Source: Typha latifolia (taxonomy: Eukaryota > Streptophyta > Magnoliopsida > Poales > Typhaceae). Taken from it: 64,000 nt of DNA. Below the pieces are notes generated by a model. It ran no database searches and was not told the DNA's origin. It was given only the letters and a program-made list of their open reading frames with translations. Position numbers and translations under genes: made by a program. Shown piece after piece: positions 58,577-64,000 of the stretch (position 1 is the first letter of the stretch; the number at the start of each line of letters is the position of its first letter). The stretch is taken from positions 10,055,096 through 10,119,095 of the forward strand of contig CM034100.1 of assembly GCA_019914945.1 (NCBI GenBank), written 5' to 3'.

Positions 58577-58918
58577 GTTAGTAGGAGTACAAGTATCCAA
58601 GCTCGACTAAGAATGAACCCCTTTGAGGCGGTTATGGTCACACTTCCCCTATCTTGCGTGCCTACGAAAGACTCGCGGCGATGGATAGGACCGAGCTTGA
58701 CTTGGAACTTGCTAATCGAGAATCGAGCGGCTGATGCCCTTTCGCTCCAACCAGACACAAGTGAGCTTGCCTCTTTCTCAGCACCAACATTTCCTATATC
58801 TTCAGATATGTGGGGAACCAATGCAGAAGATCATACCATGGAGGAGCTAGAGTCAGATATCATGGATCGCTTTCCAAATTTCAAACATTGAGGACAAGGT
58901 TGCGGAAGCGTGGTGGAT
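58577..58918 (+). pseudogene. Pol scraps and polypurine tract
   Basis: Short pieces of integrase (MNPFEAV, near 58613) and RNase H ([20 protein letters not shown], near 58720) in scrambled order, then an IMDRFPNFKH-like chromovirus terminus, gaggacaaggttgcggaagcg and tggtgga before the LTR. RT, RNase H and integrase cores are gone, so the element depends on other copies for enzymes. Confidence 0.75.
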
Positions 58919-59885
58919 TGATACGATTCGGACTTCACCGACGTCGTCTCGAGCATGGATTCACTTTAGGAGTGTTTTTATTTCATGTTTTAGTGTTTAA
59001 TTTCCATTAAAATAAGTTTTCTATAAGTCGCGTTCGAACAAGGGTGGAGTGAGTTCGAACGCGGTTTGTGAACGTGGTGAAGAGAATGTACTCTGCGTTC
59101 GAACGCATTATGAACGCCTGCATCACGTTCGCAAATATCGACAAGCGCGTTCGATCGCGCGTTCGAACGCCTGCATCGCGTTCGCAAATCCAGAAGAGCG
59201 AACTCGGTGCGTTCGAACGCGGTCGGGCGAGTTCGAACGCGGTCGACGAAAATTGTGTTTTTAGGGTTAATTTGAGTTGTTGGTTAGCCTATAAAAGGAT
59301 GTGGTAGGCAACCAAATTGATTATTGATTATTGAAATTGAGTTTTGCCTTGCCTCCTTCGTCTTCTTCGCTCCCGTTCTCTCAATCCACGGTGACACCGC
59401 TTCTAACCTCCCTCGTCCGGCTAATCACCCTAGTCTCTTAGGGGTGGCCCTCTTCTCCCCCTTCTTCCAATGTATCCAACACTTGCCCTAACCTTTCCAT
59501 CATCCATAACCCTTCCACCACCACTTTTCCACCGGTGCCACCCCATTAACGTCGGTCCTCCACCAACCACAATTACCTAGGATCTCATGCCTCTATCCAC
59601 GGATCCAAAACAGAGCATCCTGATGTTCGTCCACTAAACGGACGATATCTCGAGATCCCCTCAGATTCGCCTGAAACTAGATTTGTTGGAAATATCTTTT
59701 CTGGGGCTACAACATATCAGAGTTTCACGTCGATCCGACGGCGACATATTTCGGGATCTTATTTCAAAGTTCCGTGCCAGATCTAGTCCAGATCTGATAA
59801 TTGGAAGAGATCGACCCTTCACCAAAAAGACAAGATCGTATCAAGCTGGTATCAGAGCTCCATAGCTAGAGGTGTGATCGTATCA
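58919..59885 (+). repeat. LTR-D 3' LTR (967 bp)
   Basis: TGATACGATTCGG to gtgatcgtatca. GTTCGAAC module at 59030-59250, TATA-like gcctataaaagg at about 59288, and a CT-rich leader at 59360-59470. It carries the same PBS-bearing 42 bp terminal duplication as the 5' LTR, so the duplication was present before this insertion and is inherited through the LTR. Confidence 0.88.
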
Positions 59886-60730
59886 CATTGATTCAGGGTA
59901 GGGTCTATTCACTGAGCCTTTTGCTCATGACTTTCTCTCTCTATTTCTTTTCGACCTCTTCAGATATGTGGTACATGATAGCGACTTGAGATATCTTGAG
60001 AAGATATTTTAGAGCGATGATGAGGTGAACTATAGATGCGAGATGGTATAGATGATAGTTTATATAAAAATTGAGTTACCCATTATTTGATATTTATACT
60101 CTTTTGTATCAGACGATGATTTGTATAGTCTATGTCAGATTATAGTGCACTCGTGTAATAGTTGTTTAATTATATCTTGATGGTTTGTTGTGGCCTATGT
60201 GGGCCCTGCCAGATTATGTAGTAGTCTAGTGTATATCATTGTGGACTTTAATATTCTTATGTTAACAAGTTTATTTGGTTATTAATATGATTTATTTAAT
60301 GATGGATTATGTGATCATGGATAGGTTAGCAAGTTTTATTTGATTATGTCATGATTATATGTGCACAGGAGTATCTATGCGTGACGGGTCCTGCCCATCC
60401 CGTCGCGTGCGTGCGTGTCGTGTGGGCGCGTGGGCGTGCCCGTGCTGGGCGGGGGCGTTACAGTGTGGGTTCTGCCAGATTATGTAGTGGTTTAATGTAT
60501 ATTATTGTGGACTGGGATATTCATATGTTAACAGGTTTATTTGGTTAATAGTATGATTTATCTGGTGATGGATTATGTGATCATGGATAGGTTAGCAAGT
60601 TTTATTTGATGATGTCATGATTATATGTGCACAGGAGAGTATCTATGCGTGACGGGCCTCGCCCAACTTGTCGTGCGTGCCGCGCGTGCCGTGTGGGCGT
60701 GCACGTGTCCGTGCCGAGCGGGGGTGTTAC

Positions 60731-61684
60731 ATACTTTTAGTTAGCAAGGATGTAGAGAAGATCAAGAAATTGAAGAAAGATTTGAGTAAATCCTTTGACA
60801 TGAAGGATTTGGGACCGGCAAAGAAAATTTTGGGCATGAAAATTAAACGTGATAGGAAAGCAAAGAAGTTGTGGCTATCACAAAAGAAATATATAAAGCA
60901 AATTTTAAAGAGATTCAATATGAATAATGCCAAGCCGGTAGGAACACCATTTGTGGGTCATTTCAAATTGAGCTCAAGGCAATGTCCTTCAAATGAGAAG
61001 GAGAAAATTGAAATAAAGAGTTTTCCCTACTCCTCCGCCGTAGGGAGTTTGATGTATGTAATGGTTTGCACAAGGCCGGATATAGCATATGCAGTTGGTA
61101 TGGTTAGTAGATTTCTCTCCAATCCGGGAAAAGAGAACTGGGTAGCCGTGAAATGGATGCTGAGATATTTAAGAGGCACTTCTAATTTATGTCTGTGTTT
61201 TGGAGGTGGAAAATCTCTCTTGATGGGCTACACGGATTTCGATATGGCCGATGATGTCAACACTAGACGGTCTACTTCGGGGTACATATTCACTTTTGGA
61301 GGAGGAGTCATATCATGGCAATCAAGGCTTCAAAAGTGTGTTGCTCTTTCTAGAACCGAAGCGAAGTATATAGTTGCTACCGAAGCTTGCAAAGAAATGT
61401 TGTGGTTGAAGAACTTTTTGCAAGAATTGGGTTTGGAGCAAGATGGGATATGTCATCCATTGTGATAGTCAAAGTGTCATTGATCTTAGCAACAATACAA
61501 CTTATCATGCTAGAACCAAACACATTGATGTCCGCTACCATTGAATCCAGGATGTTTTGGAGAAGCAATGGTTGAGGCTTGTGAAGATATCCACGGACTA
61601 TAATCCATCGGATATGATGACCAAGGCTCTTACAAAGGTGAAGCAAGAACTTTGTAAAGACTTGGTGTATATTGATGTTTGGTG
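60731..61684 (+). pseudogene. Copia RT C-terminus and RNase H
   Basis: Open from 60731 through FDMKDLGPAKKILGMKIKRD, KKLWLSQKKYIKQILKRFNM, YSSAVGSLMYVMVCTRPDIA and VAVKWMLRYLRGTSNL to the RNase H region (GYTDFDMADDVNTRRSTSGY, EAKYIVATEACKEMLW). A one-base frameshift near 61455 makes the frame stop at 61465; in the next frame CDSQSVIDLSNNTTYHARTK continues to ALTKVKQELCKDLV and stops at about 61684. The sequence is otherwise well kept, so this copia copy is younger than most of its neighbours. The wording is closest to Tnt1-94-like polyproteins. Confidence 0.88.
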
Positions 61685-61754
61685 AGTATTGGCATTTGGG
61701 CATGAAATTCATTAAGAGAATGAAGACTCCCCTCATGGGTCTAGAGGGGAAGAT

Positions 61755-62150
61755 TGTTGGGTTTTACTTAACTAAGTTGGTTTGGCTTAACCCCATGAAG
61801 TGATTTACTTGGCTAATAAGTGGCTGAGTTAGACTTTAGTTAAGAGGGTACTTTTGCTCATGCCATTTAGTAAAAAAGAAGACAAGAGAAAAGGAGGTTT
61901 TTTTTTCTCTATATATAATAAGGGTTTTCAACTAAAAGATTTTTGGTTGGGATTAAGACACAAGGATTTTCTTCTTCACATCTACAAGAGTGTTCTTGCT
62001 TCAAGAAGATTTCTTGGGTGGGAAAGAGAGCTTATTTTTTACCAGCAATATCCAAAAAAAGAGTTCAAGCAGCAATCTACTAGAATGAGTTTTTCAATGA
62101 GTGACATAATCATCTATCTTTTCATTTGCTCTCCATTTAATAATCATTAA
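61755..62150 (+). repeat. Copia 3' LTR (right end not defined)
   Basis: Begins TGTTGGGTTTTACTTAAC right after the polypurine tract. A TATA-like ctatatataataag is at about 61908. The end cannot be fixed because the 5' LTR is missing; homology-free DNA begins somewhere after about 62100. Confidence 0.65.
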
Positions 62151-62644
62151 TTCAGCCATTGATAATTCTCTCCTTGCTGTGAGGAAGTACACTTTGAAGA
62201 TTGCTTTCATGGATTTTCAGTTAGGTACTGATCCAATAAGTTGTCTACTATAGCATTGGAATGTTGCTTATTTGAGTGACAAAGGGAAATTGCTGTAGCA
62301 TGAGAGAAGGCTAAATGCTTAGAATTCCATAAGAGCATCTCCAACGGGTTCCATGTGCACTCCAACGCACCGGGCTCCATATATATTAAAATAATAATAT
62401 AATATATATTATTATATTAGCTATTTTAAATTACTTAATAGGTCATCTTAGCGTTATTATTTTTTAATAAAAATATATGGTTAGAAAACTCTCATCGAGA
62501 TCTTTAAAATAAGACTAATATTCATTAGTTTCAGAAGTATTTTTAAATTATTAATTTTTTAATTAAACGCATCGAAATTACATTACACGAAATAAACATC
62601 GATACAAAAGGTCATTTAACAAATTTATTTTGGTGTGATTGTCA
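62151..62644. other. AT-rich spacer
   Basis: No gene seen. A gagcatctccaacgggttcc sequence at 62334-62353 resembles the ends of some plant MITEs, but its inverted partner was not found. 62380-62600 is AT-rich. Confidence 0.35.
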
Positions 62645-64000
62645 GTCTTGAAATGATTATCAAGTATTTGGTGACACTGTTGTGTTTGATAGTACATACT
62701 GTCTGAATCGATATAAAATACCATTCGTTCCTTTTATAGTTGTTAACCATTATCATTCGACTATTATTTTTGTATGTGGGATTATTTCAGATGAGATTGT
62801 AGATTCATATAAATGGTTGTTATCTACATTTTTAACAGCAATGTATCAAAAAAGTCCTAAATCTATAATTACTTATGGTGATAGAGCAATGCGAACTGCT
62901 ATAAAAGTCATACTACAAAATACTACTCATCGATTGATTGAACAAAATATAACTCGTCACTTATATTCTTCAAGTGTAAATGATTTTAAATCATTACTAT
63001 ATGACCTTAATGATTTAGTTTCTTTCAAGCAAAGATTGAAAAAATTTATTATTAAATATAAAATTTCTAAAGATCATAAATGGTTGAATTGAATATATAA
63101 GATTAGAAACCTATGGGCAGCAAAATATTTACAAAGTAAATCTTTTCTTAGAATGAGAAGTAACCAACGAAGTGAGAGTCTTAATTCTACATTACATAAG
63201 CATCTTGACTGAAAATTTTTATTACTTGATCTTGTAGAACACTATGAATATTGTTTATCTCGCATTCGCAAAAATGAGGCTAAAGATGACTGTATAACTT
63301 CTTAAACTATTCTCGTAAATAAAACGAATATGATTAAAATAGAAACATTTGCTGCACAAATGTATACTCCAAAAGTTTTTTATTTGGTACAAGCTGATAT
63401 TATGTTGGTGGAAAATTATAAAGTTTTTGATATACTAGATTCTGATGAGTCTTCAAAGTTTATAGTAGCTTTACTTACTCATGTTGATGATTTGTTTTTT
63501 GTTGATGTCACACAAAGTACTAGTATTGATAATATTCTTTGCAATTGTTTGAAATTAGAATGTGATGGCATTCCTTGCACCCATATTTTTACTGTTTTAA
63601 AGAAACTTAATAAAGTGATTATTCCAAAGTGTTGCATTTAGAAAAAATGGACCAAGAATGCAAAGTTGGCTTTTGTTTCTGATAGAAGGGGTGATACAAT
63701 CCAATGGAGTGAACAAATATCTAGATTTCATACTTTAATTAACATTAGCAATGAAGTATTTTTTGAAGCGTCAAAGTCAAAAAAAGAGTTTCAAGACTGG
63801 ATGAAATGTTTAAGTCAGAAAAGAAAACAAAAAAGAACACCTAAGCATGATTCGGGAGTTGAACTTAATAATATCGAAATAGATGGAGAATCAAAAGAAA
63901 AAATCACTCTATCAGATAAAGTTCTTGATCTTATGGTTGTGGCATCTAAAGGTGCATCTAAAAAGAGAATAAAATCTTTTAATGAGATTCAAAGATATAA
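62645..64000 (+). pseudogene. FAR1/Mutator-like (MULE) transposase remnant, open at the window end
   Basis: Starts inside the MULE transposase domain (DYQVFGDTVVFDSTYCLNRYK, then PFVPFIVVNHYHSTIIFVCG, the plant FAR1-related motif; first catalytic Asp kept). The usual ITD.D.AM motif reads ITYGDRAM, so one acidic residue is lost. Stops follow WLN (63092), LHKHLD (about 63210) and ITS (about 63305). MRSNQRSESLNSTLHKHL, ETFAAQMYTPKVFYLVQADI and a SWIM zinc finger (CNCLKLECDGIPCTHIF, near 63540-63590) follow, then a stop at about 63641 and a basic tail running past 64000. The N-terminal FAR1 DNA-binding domain is absent. It could be a domesticated FAR1-family gene relic or a Jittery-like transposase; the stops favour a pseudogene. 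Confidence 0.82.

Larger units (their letters stand above)
55884..59885 (+). mobile_element. Non-autonomous Ty3/gypsy element with LTR-D, CATTG target duplication
   Basis: 5' LTR at 55884-56408, internal region at 56409-58918, 3' LTR at 58919-59885, flanked by cattg at 55879-55883 and 59886-59890. The 5' LTR keeps only TGATACGA before jumping about 440 bp ahead to gctcccgttctctc, so most of U3 is deleted. The internal region keeps gag and protease but almost no pol. The LTRs are very similar over their shared part, so this is the youngest insertion in the nest. Confidence 0.9.
53233..60462 (+). mobile_element. Solo LTR-E copy 2 inserted in LTR-E copy 1, GTGTG target duplication
   Basis: Starts TGTAACAATCC at 53233 and ends gggggcgttaca at 60462. 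The flanking 5-mers are gtgtg at 53228-53232 and 60463-60467. Without its own nested element (55884-59885 plus one target copy) it is about 3.2 kb. It contains (CT)n at 53575-53602 and (CTT)n at 53655-53690 and 53786-53815. No internal coding region. Confidence 0.85.
50102..60731 (+). mobile_element. LTR-E copy 1 inserted in copia, itself split by a solo LTR-E
   Basis: Consists of 50102-53232 and 60463-60731 (about 3.4 kb). The join tgtggcctgtgtg|ggttctgccag matches the uninterrupted copy (tgtggcctatgtgggccctgcc at 60190). It ends gggggtgttaca at 60731 and has lost the first about 70 bp at the left. It contains (CT)n at 50207-50250 and 50326-50355, (CTT)n at 50505-50555, and a triplicated 147 bp unit at 52636-53078. 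No internal coding region, so probably a solo LTR. Confidence 0.8.
50011..62150 (+). mobile_element. Ty1/copia (Tnt1/Tork-like) element interrupted by an LTR-E nest
   Basis: The RT middle region lies at 50011-50101 (WYKKFDGFMMSHKYKKT, then HYVYIKRFADG) and continues at 60731 (ILLVSKDVEKIKKLKKDLSK). Together these are the two sides of the copia YVDD region; about 11 codons, including YVDD, are missing. RNase H and the C-terminus run to 61680, then a purine-rich tract (tctagaggggaagat) and the 3' LTR from 61755. The 5' half (gag, protease, integrase) is absent; the left edge abuts a gypsy remnant. Confidence 0.85.

Noticed and set aside
60198..60731. Apparent 270 bp tandem duplication
   Set aside because: Explained by a solo LTR-E inserted in another LTR-E: the gtgtg target duplication at 53228 and 60463 shows that the two blocks are the ends of two nested LTRs.

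Overview
This window is nuclear DNA from a flowering plant. It shows intron-containing host genes, plant-type LTR retrotransposons primed by initiator tRNA-Met, a plant LINE, Ac-type hAT elements and a FAR1/Mutator-type transposase. The GC-rich first exon of the one intact gene would suit a monocot, but that is only a hint. No organelle, bacterial or viral genome features are visible, and I recognised no tRNA or rRNA gene.

Only one gene looks intact: a two-exon PB1-domain (octicosapeptide/Phox/Bem1p) protein on the minus strand at 36056-38022. Nearly everything else is nested mobile DNA, which I grouped into LTR families by shared sequence. LTR-A begins TGTTATGAT. LTR-B begins TGATACACTT. LTR-C begins TGATGTGATTC. 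LTR-D begins TGATACGATTC. LTR-E begins TGTAAC and is about 3 kb long.

Layout. 1-611: LTR-A end. 612-1923: Ty3/gypsy pol remnant. 1924-8316: gypsy element with both LTRs, the left one split by a solo LTR whose end carries four tandem primer-binding-site units. 8317-11906: broken gypsy pol and LTR-C/LTR-B pieces. 11907-14664: degraded TGTAAC-type LTR holding a solo LTR-D. 15196-18861: 3'-truncated gypsy element. 18941-19300: fold-back MITE. 20421-21189: solo LTR. 22171-27974: a three-LTR, two-internal tandem array of a small non-autonomous element with one outer target duplication; its middle LTR is split by another element. 29365-34229: a 5'-truncated LINE split by a 4.1 kb hAT transposon, which itself carries a captured, intron-containing fragment of a KRP/ICK cyclin-dependent-kinase inhibitor gene. 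36056-38022: the PB1 gene, with a 538 bp deletion derivative of the same hAT family inserted 224 bp upstream of its start codon. 38792-41535: LTR fragments. 41536-42858: possible unique or gene-fragment DNA. 42859-48118: Tekay/Del-like gypsy element with a 2.8 kb LTR. 48119-50009: gypsy remnant with an in-frame RT deletion. 50011-62150: a Tnt1-like copia element interrupted by a nest (LTR-E, inside it a solo LTR-E, inside that an LTR-D gypsy element). 62645-64000: FAR1/MULE-type transposase pseudogene running off the window.

The genes do not form a pathway. What the window does record is insertion order, because many nests can be resolved from matching target-site duplications (GTGTG, CATTG, CTACC, AACTT, AGGAG, GATAA, GGGCTATC and an imperfect GTTTTGGT). 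The most unusual observations are the KRP capture inside hAT, LTRs that have absorbed copies of their own primer binding site, the three-LTR array, and a CpG-rich GTTCGAAC repeat module shared by otherwise different LTR families and by the hAT element.
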